Shown: piece after piece, positions 11,072 to 19,600 of the stretch
How positions within the stretch are numbered: position 1 is the stretch's first letter
Layout: every line of letters starts with the position of its first letter
NCBI RefSeq assembly: GCF_948472415.1
Contig: NZ_OX419519.1
Coordinates: 2,666,001-2,730,000, forward strand
DNA length: 64,000 nucleotides
Reading direction: 5' to 3'
Source of the DNA: Kitasatospora fiedleri
GTDB taxonomy: Bacteria > Actinomycetota > Actinomycetes > Streptomycetales > Streptomycetaceae
The notes under the pieces: model-generated
What the model was told of the DNA's origin: nothing
Database searches by the model: none
Seen by the model: the letters and a program-made list of their open reading frames with translations, nothing else
Position numbers and translations under genes: made by a program

Positions 11072-12261
11072 CGCGTCCTCCGCAGTACCGGGTCGTGGTC
11101 CGACGACGGCGTCCGCCGCGGGTCCGGGGGTGTCGCTTCCTGGGATGTCACGTTCAGGGGTGCCACACTCCGGGCCGCGCCGCGACCGACCGGGAGCAGG
11201 GTCCGGGTCGGGGGCGCGCTCAACGGCACGGTCTGGCCCAAGGGCAGGGGCAGGAGCAGGGCCGGGGTCGGAGTCGGAGTCGGCGTTGCGGCGGTGGTCG
11301 GCGCGGCCGAGCGGGCTGGCGCGGCCGAACAGCCCGGTCCAACCTGCCCGACTCGCCCGGCCGGAGCGGGCGGCGGGCACGGGGGGACGGGCGGGCGGCG
11401 GAGGCGGGGCGAGCGCGTCCGCAGGGGCTGCGGGAGCGGCGTCGGGGAGGTGCGGGCTGTCCTCATGGTCCGGGTCGGGACGGGGTGACTTGTGGCCAGA
11501 GCCGACGCCGAGGCTGAGACCGGGTCCGGTTGCAGGGTCGGGGTCAGGTTCAAGGGCGGAGCCGGCAGGCCGGGCGTCGGGGTGGCGTGGCTGATCGGCG
11601 AGCGGCGGGACGCCGGGATTCTCGACAGCGGACCTGCTGTCGTGCGGGCTGCCGTGGGCAGAAGCGGAGGGCTCTTCACCGGCCATGGCTCAAAACTCTT
11701 CAACTGAAACGGGCCTACGCAGGGGGACGCGGCGGGGGACCGCCAGGCCCCGGTGGCAGGAACGGCAGCGGTGGCGATGCGTCCGGGAACGACTGGCACC
11801 GTTGGCGACCTCTGCCTTTCAGAGTACGGCTCGGAACGGGCCCCGCCCAGCGACGGCACCCTCGTGCGATGAGGTTCCCGCGTGTGGGGGAAACACGCGC
11901 TCTGGCGTGCGCCCCCTCGCGGCGGGTTCCCAGGAGCTTGACCGACGGGACGCGATGCGCGCAACAGTGCGACGACACAACGTGACCCGACTGTCATCGC
12001 TCCTGCCGATGGGCGGCGCACGGTAGTTGCCCATCGGTCGCACTCCACCCGGCGTCCTCCGGCACCCGGTTGTCCCGGTCGGGGCCGTCCGGCCGGGTGC
12101 CGGAGCGGGTGCGGCGGTTCGGCCGGGAGTTCCGGTCCGTGCGAGGTTCCTTTTGGGATCATGGTCCGGGTTGCACGCGTACCAACCGGATTCGGCCAAT
12201 TCGCGGAAATTCCAATCGCCTTTGGCAATTGCCACGTGCATACGTGCTGGCCGCTGGCAGC
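11072..12261. other. 1.2 kb low-complexity stretch without a supported gene
   Basis: Several long frames are open on both strands because of base composition, but all translate to Pro/Arg/Gly-rich low-complexity sequence with no family motif. Visible structures are a short hairpin gcgtgt/acacgc (11880-11898), a nine-base hairpin ccgatgggc/gcccatcgg (12006-12037), and an AT-richer promoter-like block at about 12140-12245. That block contains the perfect palindrome ggcaattgcc (12224-12233), just ahead of the HAD gene. The left half might be a disordered N-terminal extension of the universal stress protein. Confidence 0.55.
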
Positions 12262-13260
12262 ATGCTCGACATGCCGCTGCTCCTGCTCGACCTCGACAAC
12301 ACCCTGCTGCCCAGGGACGCCGCGTTCAGAGCGTGGGCGGAGGGCTTCCTCGCCGAGAACGGCCTGCCCGCCGGGGACCTCGACTGGCTGGTCATGCTCG
12401 ACGGCAGCGGCTACGTACCGCGCAGCACCGTACTGGGTGCGGCGAAGCGCCGCTACGGCATCGACCGGTCGGTCGACTCGTTGCTCGCGCACTACCGGAG
12501 TGGCATCAACTCCCACATCCAGTGCCCGGATTCACACGTCGCGGCGCTCCGGGAGGCGCGCGAGGCGGGATGGACGCTGGGGATCGTCAGCAACGGCGGA
12601 ACGCTGCCCCAGCTGGAGAAGATCCGGCTGACCGGGCTCGCCTCTCTGGTGGACGGGTGGGTGATCTCGGAGGAGGCCCGCTGCCTGAAGCCGGACCCGT
12701 TGATCTTCGAGGTCGCGGCGCGGCGGTGCGGCTTCCGGCCGGCCGGGGACTGGAAGGCGCAGACCTGGATGGTCGGCGACTACGGTCCGGCCGACATCGC
12801 GGGGGCGGAGGCGACGGGGCTGCGCAGCGCGTGGCTGCACCACGGTCGGCCGTGGGCGGAGCGGGCCTACCGTCCGACGGTCAGCGCGCCGAGCCTGCCG
12901 GAGGCGGTGCGGGTGATCCTCTCCGCAGGTGAACACCCCCTCGCCGGACGGGGATTCGCTGCGGGCACGACCGCCCGACCCCAGCGGTCGCGCGGCCAAC
13001 TTGCCATCCAGGCATCCCGGTTGACGCCGCACGGTCCGAGCGCCCCGAACATTCCGAGTGTCCCGAACGCTCCGGCCGCGTCGAAGTCACCGCTCATCCC
13101 GGTCACTCCACTCGCCCCGGCAGCCTCGGGCGCACCGCTCGCCCAGCCGGTCCTGCGGACGAAGACCGTACCGCTCATGCCGATCGAGTCCGCTCCGGTC
13201 CCGGCCTCGGCCGCCGTCGCCCAGGTCCGCTGGAGCGACACCGCGACCGCCGCGAGCTGA
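12262..13260 (+). CDS. HAD-superfamily hydrolase (phosphatase-like)
   Basis: 332 residues. The HAD core is complete over the first 240: motif I LDLDNTLLP with the Asp nucleophile, motif II in IVSNGG, motif III lysine in CLKPDPLIFE, motif IV in VGDYGPADIAGA. A helical cap lies between motifs I and II, as in phosphoglycolate-phosphatase-like members; the substrate is unknown. The last 90 residues are a Pro/Ser/Ala-rich tail without predicted fold, unusual for the family. ATG 12262 is chosen (ATG 12271 is three codons later); no clear Shine-Dalgarno is present, so the transcript may be leaderless or poorly translated. It sits upstream of the adpA control region. Confidence 0.83.
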   Translation: MLDMPLLLLDLDNTLLPRDAAFRAWAEGFLAENGLPAGDLDWLVMLDGSGYVPRSTVLGAAKRRYGIDRSVDSLLAHYRSGINSHIQCPDSHVAALREAREAGWTLGIVSNGGTLPQLEKIRLTGLASLVDGWVISEEARCLKPDPLIFEVAARRCGFRPAGDWKAQTWMVGDYGPADIAGAEATGLRSAWLHHGRPWAERAYRPTVSAPSLPEAVRVILSAGEHPLAGRGFAAGTTARPQRSRGQLAIQASRLTPHGPSAPNIPSVPNAPAASKSPLIPVTPLAPAASGAPLAQPVLRTKTVPLMPIESAPVPASAAVAQVRWSDTATAAS

Positions 13261-13838
13261 CCGGACGTCGAACCCGGGGCGCGGGCACCGCTCCCGCCAC
13301 GACGCGCACACACCGATTGGATGCGTGCGCCCTCATTCCTTTCCGGTAAAAGGATTTGACTGAGCGTCACTGAAAGGGCGCTCCGGTGGAAAGGTGCCCC
13401 GCCGTTGCCGGACCGCCCTTGTACTCCCTCGCGCCGCCCCGCACCCTCCCGGCCCGCCGGCCCGAATGGGGCCACGTGGAGTCGGCGCGCCGGTTCGATG
13501 GCCCGGGGGGCTCCGGGGCGGGCCGGAGCGGCGTCGATGCCGGCCTGTGGGCGCGGGAGTCCGGCGAGCGGCGCGAAGGGGCGACTCGGCGGCGGCAACG
13601 GGGGCTGGGCGAGGTGGTGGTGGGGTTCCGTCGGGGCGTGGCTGTGCGGCGCGTGGGGCCGCCCCGGGAGGGATTGGATTCGGACGAATGTGCGGTGCCT
13701 GGGTCGACGGGCCGGGGAGTTCGAGGCGGTGACGAAGCGACGGGGCGGCCGGGACAGGTGGGGGTCGTGGTGCCAGTGGGACGGAATCGGAACGGAGGGG
13801 TTCAAGTGACGGAGTGTGAGGTGGGAGGCGTTCAGGAG

Positions 13839-13848
13839 TGGCCGGTTC
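13839..13848 (+). promoter_or_regulatory. Perfect match to the AdpA binding consensus
   Basis: tggccggttc fits the published AdpA consensus TGGCSNGWWY at all ten positions. It lies 409 bases upstream of the adpA start, where autoregulatory sites are known in other species. A ten-base degenerate motif occurs by chance fairly often in such DNA, so this is suggestive only. Confidence 0.4.
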
Positions 13849-14119
13849 GGGTTGGGCCGGGGGGCTGGCGGGGCGCGGGGATCATGGCTCAGGTGTGCGC
13901 TGTGGCGCGTGGAAGGCGGTTTCACGCCCCCGATTTGAACCGTACGTTTTCGGCCAACTTGCCTCGCCTCCCTGCCGTTCGGGCAAATCCGCAGCACACA
14001 GCGGGCGGTGGGTCCACCGTCGACGGGTGAATCGTCGACAGGTCGTGCGACAACCGGCCACGGTTGTTCGCGCCCCCTTCACAGCGGGGTCGACGGGTGC
14101 CACGCTTCGTGATCGAATG

Positions 14120-14129
14120 CTTCACGCCA
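14120..14129 (-). promoter_or_regulatory. Near-consensus AdpA site in the proximal adpA promoter
   Basis: On the minus strand the sequence reads tggcgtgaag, matching TGGCSNGWWY at nine of ten positions. It lies about 130 bases before the start codon in the AT-richer promoter block, next to the palindrome atgtcgacat, and is a plausible autoregulation site. Confidence 0.35.
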
Positions 14130-14256
14130 AATTGCCATGTCGACATAGCGTCGGATGGTGAACTTGTCACAACGGCAACGGTCCACCAAGTAGATTCGAT
14201 CTTGGCTCGCAGAGCGGCAGCCGAGACCACCACACCACCGAGGGGGCTGGAGCGCC

Positions 14257-16446
14257 TTGAGCAGGGTGAGCAGGAGCGACGCGGGTCCTGAAAGCGACCG
14301 CCAGCCGTCGTCCTATCCCGGTGGCACGGCGAGACTCGGCAAGTTCGGTGGCGCGTCGGCCGGTTCGCTGGGCGGCAACCCCGGCGGTGGCCACGGCTCC
14401 GGAACCGGCCCTGGAACCGGCAGCGGCAGCGGTACCGGCGGCGGCCCGAACAGCGGCCAGCTCCAAGGTGGTCCGGGAGCGGTGACGGGCGCTCAGCACG
14501 CCGCGGCCCAGTCCCCCGTGCAGGCGTCCCCCGGCCACGGCGGTCTCACCCCGGGCGGCCACGCCGCCCCCAACTCCCCCGGTGGCGCCCACAACTCTCA
14601 CGGCGGTCACGGCGGTGCGGCCACCGCGACGGCGGGCGGCGCGGGCGCGGGCGGTGCGCCGGACGTGCTCGCCGGCCCTGGCCTGCTCTCCTCCCCGCGC
14701 AAGCTGGCCGGGCGGCGGCGGCGCGAGACGGTGGCGGTGCTGCTGTTCAGCGGGGCGCCGATCTTCGAGAGCTCGATCCCGCTGTCGGTCTTCGGCGTGG
14801 ACCGGCAGGACGCCGGCGTTCCCCGCTACCGCCTGCTGGTGTGCGCCGGCGAGGAGGGCCCGCTGACCACCACCGGCGGCCTGACGCTGACCGCCCCGTA
14901 CGGGCTGGAGGCGCTGTCCCGGGCGGGCACCATCGTGGTCCCGGCCTGGCGGTCGATCTCGCAGCCGCCGCCGGTCGAGGCGATCGCCGCGCTGCGCAAG
15001 GCCCACCACGAGGGCGCCCGGATCATCGGTCTGTGCACCGGCGCCTTCGTGCTGGCCGCCGCCGGGCTGCTGGACGGCCGCCCGGCGACCACCCACTGGA
15101 TGTACGCGCCGACGCTGGCGAAGCGCTACCCGCGGGTCCACGTCGACCCGCGCGAGCTGTTCGTGGACGACGGCGACGTCCTCACCTCCGCGGGCACCGC
15201 GGCCGGCATCGACCTCTGTCTGCACGTGGTCCGCAGCGACCACGGCGCCGAGGCCGCCAACGCGCTGGCCCGCCGGCTGGTGGTGCCGAACCGCCGCGGC
15301 GGCGGAGGTCAGGCCCAGTACATCGATCAGTCTTTACCTGAGGAGATCGGCAACGACCCGCTGGCCGAGGTGGTCACCTGGGCGTTGGAGAACCTCAACC
15401 AGCAGTTCGACGTCGAGGTGCTGGCGGCCCGCGCGTACATGTCGCGGCGCACCTTCGACCGCCGCTTCCGCACCCTGACCGGCAGCGCGCCGCTGCAGTG
15501 GCTGATCACCCAGCGGGTGCTGCAGGCGCAGCGGCTGCTGGAGACCTCGGACCTGTCGGTGGACGACGTCGCCCGCCGCTGCGGCTTCCGCTCGCCGGTG
15601 GCGCTGCGCGGGCACTTCCGGCGGCAGCTCGGGGTCTCCCCGGCCGCGTACCGGACCACCTTCCGGGCCCGCCGCCCGGCCGCCGGCGGTCAGGTGGCCC
15701 CGGTGGTCCCGAACAACGCCCTGGCCGAGCGCGGCCCGGGCCAGAACGGGCACGCCCCGGCGTCCCACGGACCCGCCGTCCACGGCGCACACGGTGCTCC
15801 GGCGCACGGGCCGGTGACGCACGGTCAGCCGACTCCGGCCGGTGCCGGGCCGACGGGCGGCCCGCTGGGCCGGCCGACCGGTCCGGGCGGGGGTGCGGCG
15901 GGGCAGCAGCGTCCGCGTCCGCTGGTGCCGCCGCAGGCCGGTCCGCCTCCGAGCGCCTTCGGTGCGCGCTCGGCGGAGCGTCCGGGCGACCCCCGGTACG
16001 CGGGCCGCGGCACCGGCCCGGCGGCGCACGGCGGTCAGTCCGGTCAGTCGGGTTACGGCGGTCAGTCCGGTCACAGCGGTCAGGCGGGCCACGGCGGCCA
16101 GCCCGGCCACGGCGGCAGCCAGCCCGGTCAGGCCGGAGGTCCGTACCCGGGTGCCCAACAGGGGTCGTCGCCCGCGCACGCGCACGCGCAGCCCTCTCCC
16201 GGGCAGCCGGTGCGGCCGAGCGCGGCGTACCCGGGCGGGCGCGGGTCGGGTCCGGCGGAGCGTCCGGACCGTCCGGTGGAGCACGCCATCGCGGAGGACG
16301 CGACCGGTGAGCAGCCGAGCGCCCGGGGCCGACAGGCGGCGCACCGCCCGGAGGCCGAGCCGGAGCGCGGGGCGCGCGACACGGCGGACTTCGCCCCGGA
16401 CGGGGCGCGTGCGGTGTCGGGGGCGCGCGATCGCGCCGTAGGGTGA
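14257..16446 (+). CDS. adpA: AdpA, global developmental regulator (GlxA/AraC type) with a bldA TTA codon
   Basis: Master activator of sporulation and antibiotic genes. The core matches AdpA closely: a DJ-1/PfpI-like dimerisation domain ([20 protein letters not shown] to [14 protein letters not shown], about residues 160-340) and an AraC-type double HTH ([20 protein letters not shown] ... [20 protein letters not shown], about 390-470). Leu360 in DQSLPEEIG, between the domains, is the rare codon TTA (15334-15336). This is the conserved position that makes adpA translation depend on the bldA tRNA. The protein is 729 residues, against roughly 400 in S. coelicolor: a Gly/His-rich arm of about 150 residues precedes the core and a 250-residue Gly/Gln/His/Pro-rich tail follows it. 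Start TTG 14257 has gaggggg ten bases upstream; a later start near residue 145 would give the classical size. orn follows directly. Confidence 0.95.
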   Translation: MSRVSRSDAGPESDRQPSSYPGGTARLGKFGGASAGSLGGNPGGGHGSGTGPGTGSGSGTGGGPNSGQLQGGPGAVTGAQHAAAQSPVQASPGHGGLTPGGHAAPNSPGGAHNSHGGHGGAATATAGGAGAGGAPDVLAGPGLLSSPRKLAGRRRRETVAVLLFSGAPIFESSIPLSVFGVDRQDAGVPRYRLLVCAGEEGPLTTTGGLTLTAPYGLEALSRAGTIVVPAWRSISQPPPVEAIAALRKAHHEGARIIGLCTGAFVLAAAGLLDGRPATTHWMYAPTLAKRYPRVHVDPRELFVDDGDVLTSAGTAAGIDLCLHVVRSDHGAEAANALARRLVVPNRRGGGGQAQYIDQSLPEEIGNDPLAEVVTWALENLNQQFDVEVLAARAYMSRRTFDRRFRTLTGSAPLQWLITQRVLQAQRLLETSDLSVDDVARRCGFRSPVALRGHFRRQLGVSPAAYRTTFRARRPAAGGQVAPVVPNNALAERGPGQNGHAPASHGPAVHGAHGAPAHGPVTHGQPTPAGAGPTGGPLGRPTGPGGGAAGQQRPRPLVPPQAGPPPSAFGARSAERPGDPRYAGRGTGPAAHGGQSGQSGYGGQSGHSGQAGHGGQPGHGGSQPGQAGGPYPGAQQGSSPAHAHAQPSPGQPVRPSAAYPGGRGSGPAERPDRPVEHAIAEDATGEQPSARGRQAAHRPEAEPERGARDTADFAPDGARAVSGARDRAVG

Positions 16447-16450
16447 AGGC

Positions 16451-17053
16451 GTGAATGACCGTCTGGTATGGATCGACTGTGAGATGACCGGCCTCGACCT
16501 CGATCGGGACGCCCTGATCGAGGTCGCCGCCCTGGTGACCGACTCCGAGCTGAACGTGCTCGGCGAAGGCGTGGATGTGATCATCCGCCCGCCCGCCGAG
16601 GCGTTGGCGAGCATGCCCGAGGTGGTACGGCAGATGCACACCTCCTCGGGCCTGCTCGACGAGCTCGCGGACGGCCTGACCATGGCCGAGGCCCAGGAGC
16701 AGGTGCTGGCGTACGTCCGCGCGCACGTCCCGGAGGCCGGCAAGACCCCGCTGTGCGGGAACTCGGTGGCCACCGACCGCGGCTTCCTGGCCCGGGACAT
16801 GCCCGAGTTGGAGGGGCACCTGCACTACCGGATCGTGGACGTCTCCTCGATCAAGGAGCTGGCCCGCCGCTGGTACCCGCGCGCCTACTACAACAGCCCG
16901 CAGAAGGGCGGCAGCCACCGCGCGCTGGCCGACATCCGCGAGTCGATCGCCGAACTCCGCTACTACCGCGAGGCGGTGTTCGTCCCGCAGCCCGGCCCGG
17001 ACAGCGACACCGCGCGGGAGATCGCCGCCCGCCACCAGGTGCCCACCACCTGA
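16451..17053 (+). CDS. orn: Oligoribonuclease
   Basis: 3'-5' exonuclease that removes di- to pentaribonucleotides, including the dinucleotide product of cyclic-di-GMP breakdown. The 200-residue protein has all DEDDh motifs: [10 protein letters not shown] (Exo I Asp and Glu), [11 protein letters not shown] (Exo II), and [14 protein letters not shown] (Exo III His and Asp). GTG 16451 lies four bases after the adpA stop, so the two genes are probably co-transcribed, as in S. coelicolor. This links growth, development and c-di-GMP turnover. tRNA-His follows. Confidence 0.96.
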   Translation: MNDRLVWIDCEMTGLDLDRDALIEVAALVTDSELNVLGEGVDVIIRPPAEALASMPEVVRQMHTSSGLLDELADGLTMAEAQEQVLAYVRAHVPEAGKTPLCGNSVATDRGFLARDMPELEGHLHYRIVDVSSIKELARRWYPRAYYNSPQKGGSHRALADIRESIAELRYYREAVFVPQPGPDSDTAREIAARHQVPTT

Positions 17054-17166
17054 CCAGCGAACCGGTCCGATCGGTCGGGGAAATCCTGGCGCGAGCACCC
17101 CTCCGCATCCTGTAGAGTTCTTCCTGTCGGAGCGGGAACGCGAGAGCGGGAAAGCACCTGACAGAT

Positions 17167-17243
17167 GGTGGGTGTAGCTCAGTTGGTAGAGCACCTGGTT
17201 GTGGTCCAGGTGGCCGCGGGTTCGAGTCCCGTCACTCACCCCA
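17167..17243 (+). tRNA. tRNA-His (GTG)
   Basis: Complete cloverleaf. Acceptor stem gtgggtg (17168-17174) pairs with cactcac (17233-17239), with the extra G(-1) at 17167 that marks tRNA-His opposite C73 at 17240. The anticodon GTG sits in the loop ttgtggt, the T-arm reads ggttcgagtcc, and CCA (17241-17243) is encoded. A strong terminator follows at once. Confidence 0.97.
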
Positions 17244-17250
17244 TCGCACG

Positions 17251-17282
17251 AAGGCCCCGGTCGAGAAATCGACCGGGGCCTT
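17251..17282 (+). terminator. Intrinsic terminator after tRNA-His
   Basis: A 14-bp perfect stem, aaggccccggtcga (17251-17264) with tcgaccggggcctt (17269-17282), closes on a gaaa tetraloop. It starts eight bases after the tRNA. Confidence 0.9.
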
Positions 17283-17438
17283 CGTCGTTCCCACCCGGAA
17301 CGGCCGCGACGACCGCGACGGCGGCGACGGCGGCGATTCGGGACGGATGCGCACCGGCTGGAGCGGTCGGCCCGCGCGGCGGGAGGGGGCCTCCGACCGG
17401 GCATGGACGGCCAATCTACCCGCTAGTAACATCGCGGC

Positions 17439-17885
17439 ATGACCACTACTGCGATCGGCGAGCTGCTCACGTCCACCGTCCCGATGGTGAAGACCCTGCA
17501 GCTGGAGTACCTGGAGACCACCCCGGAGCGGGCCGTGCTGCGGCTGCCCGACCTGCCGGAGTACCGCAACCACGTGGGCGGGCCGCACGCGGGGGCGATG
17601 TTCACGCTGGCCGAGTCCGCCAGCGGGGCGATCGTGCTGGCGGCGTTCGGCGACCAGTTGGGGCGTGCGGTGCCGCTGCCGACGGTCGGCGAGATCTCGT
17701 TCAAGAAGCTCGCCCGCGGCGTGGTGACCGCCACCGCGACGCTCGGCCGGCCGGTCGCCGAGGTGATCGCCGAGCTGGACGAGGGCCGGCGCCCCGAGTT
17801 CCCGATCACCGTGGAGATCACCCGCGAGGACGGCGCCGTCACCGGCGTGCTGGAGATCGTCTGGACCCTGCGCCCCAACTCCTGA
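17439..17885 (+). CDS. Hotdog-fold protein, DUF4442 / PaaI-type thioesterase
   Basis: 148 residues forming one hotdog domain: the central helix NHVGGPHAGAMFTLAESASG follows strand RAVLRLPDLPEYR, with ISFKKLARGVVTATATLG as later strands. Members hydrolyse acyl-CoA thioesters or act as non-catalytic DUF4442 proteins. The usual acidic catalytic residue on the central helix could be Glu in LAESA. The substrate is unknown. The gene stands alone between tRNA-His and cebR, convergent with cebR. Confidence 0.85.
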   Translation: MTTTAIGELLTSTVPMVKTLQLEYLETTPERAVLRLPDLPEYRNHVGGPHAGAMFTLAESASGAIVLAAFGDQLGRAVPLPTVGEISFKKLARGVVTATATLGRPVAEVIAELDEGRRPEFPITVEITREDGAVTGVLEIVWTLRPNS

Positions 17886-17959
17886 GCACCCGGCGGGCCG
17901 ACCGGGCCGGGGCGACCGCACACCCCGACCCGGGCGGCACCCGGGAGACGGTGCCCCCA

Positions 17960-18067
17960 CGCCCACACCCACCCCCGGAGCGCCCGCGCCCCACGCCCGC
18001 CCGCGCCCCACGCCCACCCCCGCCCCTAGCGCCCACGTCCACCCCCGGAGCACCAGCGCCCCACCCC
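17960..18067 (+). repeat. Imperfect 38-bp direct repeat, C-rich, between convergent genes
   Basis: The segments at 17960-17997 and 18030-18067 share cgcccacNNccacccccgg and a cgcccca end, spaced 70 bases apart, with related C-rich sequence between. It fills the gap between the thioesterase and cebR stop codons. No gene is seen. Confidence 0.6.
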
Positions 18068-18076
18068 TCCCCGCCG

Positions 18077-19141
18077 TCAGGCGGAGTCGCGGACGATCAG
18101 CTCGGTCGCCAGCACCACCTGCCGCCGGGCCCGGCCGCGTTCGTGGATCTCGTCGAGCAGCAGGCGGGCCATGGTGCGGCCCATCTCCTCGATCGGCTGG
18201 CGGACGCTGGTCATCGGCGGGTCGGTGTGCCGGGCCACGATCGAGTCGTCGAAGCCGATCACCGCGACGTCGTCGGGGATCCGTCGCCCGGCGGCCCGCA
18301 GCACCTGCATCGCGCCGGCCGCCATCACGTCGGAGGCGCAGAACACGCCGTCCAACTCGGGCCTGCGGTCCAGGAGTTCGCGCATCGCGACCCGGCCGCC
18401 CTCCTCGGTGAAGTCGGCCAGGCCGACCAGTTCCTCGTCGTAGGCGTGGCCGGCCTCCTCCAGGGCCCGGCGGTAGCCGCCGAGGCGGGCCTGGGCGACC
18501 TCCATGTCGAGCGGGCCGGTGAGGGTGGCCACCCGGGTGCAGCCGCGCCGGAGCAGGTGGCGCACGGCCATCCGGGCGCCGCCGGCGTTGTCGGCGTGGA
18601 CGTAGCTGAGCGGTTCGAGGTCGCTGCGGCGGCCGGCCAGCACGGAGGGGATCTCCAGGCTCTCCAGCAGCCCGGGCAGCGGGTCGTCGCGGTGCACCGA
18701 GACGACCAGGACGCCGTCGACGCGCTGGGCGGTCAGGTAGGCCGAGAGCCGGTCCCGCTCGCGCTGGTTGCGGACCAGGATCAGCAGCAGCTGCATGTCC
18801 GTCTCGGCGAGTTCGGCCGAGACGCCGCTGATGATGTCGGAGAAGTACGGCTCGGAGAACAGCCTGGTCTCGGCCTCGGGCACGACCAGCGCGATCGAGT
18901 CGGTGCGCGAGGTGACCAGGGTGCGGGCGGCCCGGTTGGGCACGTAGCCGAGTTCGGCGATGGCGGTCTGGACGGCTTCGCGGGCCTTGGCGCTGACCCG
19001 GGGGGAGCCGTTGATCACTCGGGAGACGGTGCCGCGGCCGACGCCGGCCAGCGCGGCCACCTCCTCCAGGGTGGGGCGCGCGGTGGCTCTGCCGCCGGCG
19101 CCCGGGTGGAGCGCGTCGGGGCGCTGTGCGGTCGGGCTCAT
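18077..19141 (-). CDS. cebR: CebR, LacI-family repressor of the cellobiose regulon
   Basis: 354 residues. LacI-type HTH (TLEEVAALAGVGRGTVSRVI, hinge NRAARTLVTSRTDSIALVVP) followed by a periplasmic-binding-protein-like effector domain (DGVFCASDVMAAGAMQVL ... DVAVIGFDDS). In streptomycetes CebR blocks cebEFG and bglC until cello-oligosaccharides release it. Here it diverges from cebE, and perfect or near-perfect CebR boxes precede cebE and bglC. ATG 19141 is chosen because gagagg lies seven bases upstream; the frame is open further but with Arg/Pro-rich nonsense. A weaker operator-like sequence (19329-19342) near its own promoter suggests autoregulation. Confidence 0.94.
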   Translation of the reverse strand: MSPTAQRPDALHPGAGGRATARPTLEEVAALAGVGRGTVSRVINGSPRVSAKAREAVQTAIAELGYVPNRAARTLVTSRTDSIALVVPEAETRLFSEPYFSDIISGVSAELAETDMQLLLILVRNQRERDRLSAYLTAQRVDGVLVVSVHRDDPLPGLLESLEIPSVLAGRRSDLEPLSYVHADNAGGARMAVRHLLRRGCTRVATLTGPLDMEVAQARLGGYRRALEEAGHAYDEELVGLADFTEEGGRVAMRELLDRRPELDGVFCASDVMAAGAMQVLRAAGRRIPDDVAVIGFDDSIVARHTDPPMTSVRQPIEEMGRTMARLLLDEIHERGRARRQVVLATELIVRDSA

Positions 19142-19328
19142 CGCTACACCTCTCGGTCTCTGGGACGGACGGGACGGACGGGACGGACCCGGTGGACCCG
19201 CCCGGGCCCGTACGGACTGTTCATTGTGGCCGGTCCCGCCGCGTTTCCGACCATCCGGGGCGGTCCGGAGCGGTCCGGGGCCGACCCGGGCGGGAGCCCG
19301 GGAGCACCGGCGGCGGCGGTGACGGAGG

Positions 19329-19342
19329 TGGAAACGCTCCGG
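19329..19342 (+). promoter_or_regulatory. Weak CebR-like operator near the cebR promoter
   Basis: tggaaacgctccgg matches the CebR box TGGGAGCGCTCCCA at 10 of 14 positions, with the CGCTCC half intact. It lies about 190 bases before the cebR start, upstream of a TTGACA hexamer (19364-19369). It could be an auxiliary or autoregulatory site. Confidence 0.3.
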
Positions 19343-19407
19343 CAACGTTTATGTCACCACGTCTTGACACTCACCCCCGCGACACAGCAACCTTCCGGCA
19401 TGCCAGC

Positions 19408-19425
19408 TGTGGGAGCGCTCCCACA
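19408..19425 (+). promoter_or_regulatory. CebR operator upstream of cebE
   Basis: tgtgggagcgctcccaca is a perfect 18-bp palindrome containing the 14-bp CebR box (19410-19423) without mismatch. It sits between cebR and cebE, 176 bases before the cebE start, and is the expected main control point for the transporter operon. Confidence 0.92.
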
Positions 19426-19482
19426 CTGTAGCCAAGATTCAGCGCACCAAGAACACCCACGAAGCTCTCGTTTCCCGCCCGG

Positions 19483-19570
19483 TCAGACCCGCGTCACACC
19501 CGCGCCAGACCAGCTCCAGACCCGCGTCACACCCGCTCCAGACCCGCGTCACACCCACGCCACACCCACG
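19483..19570 (+). repeat. 22-bp tandem repeat in the cebE leader
   Basis: Copies of the unit ccagacccgcgtcacacccg, with small changes and one truncated copy, run from 19483 to 19570 and end about 30 bases before the cebE start, after the CebR box. They will be transcribed in the 5' leader. The rest of the 459-base cebR-cebE gap holds the operators and a TTGACA hexamer. Confidence 0.7.
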
Positions 19571-19600
19571 GAAGACACCCGGACAAAGGAGTTCGCCCCC

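Larger units (their letters stand above)
13261..14256 (+). promoter_or_regulatory. Long adpA upstream region
   Basis: Nearly 1 kb with no convincing gene; open frames here are low complexity. Large non-coding regions upstream of adpA are typical of streptomycetes, where repressors of the A-factor-receptor type and AdpA itself bind. The right end (13920-14230) is AT-richer and promoter-like, and contains the palindrome atgtcgacat (14137-14146). A purine-rich block fills 13540-13900. Matches to the AdpA consensus are listed separately. Confidence 0.6.

Noticed and set aside
11072..11686. 205-residue N-terminal extension of the universal stress protein
   Set aside because: No ribosome site at ATG 11686, pure Pro/Asp/Ala low complexity, whereas ATG 11071 has a good ribosome site. 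Mentioned as a possibility only.
13386..14030. 214-codon frame in the adpA upstream region
   Set aside because: Gly/Arg-rich translation, no family motif, no ribosome site; long adpA leaders are normal.
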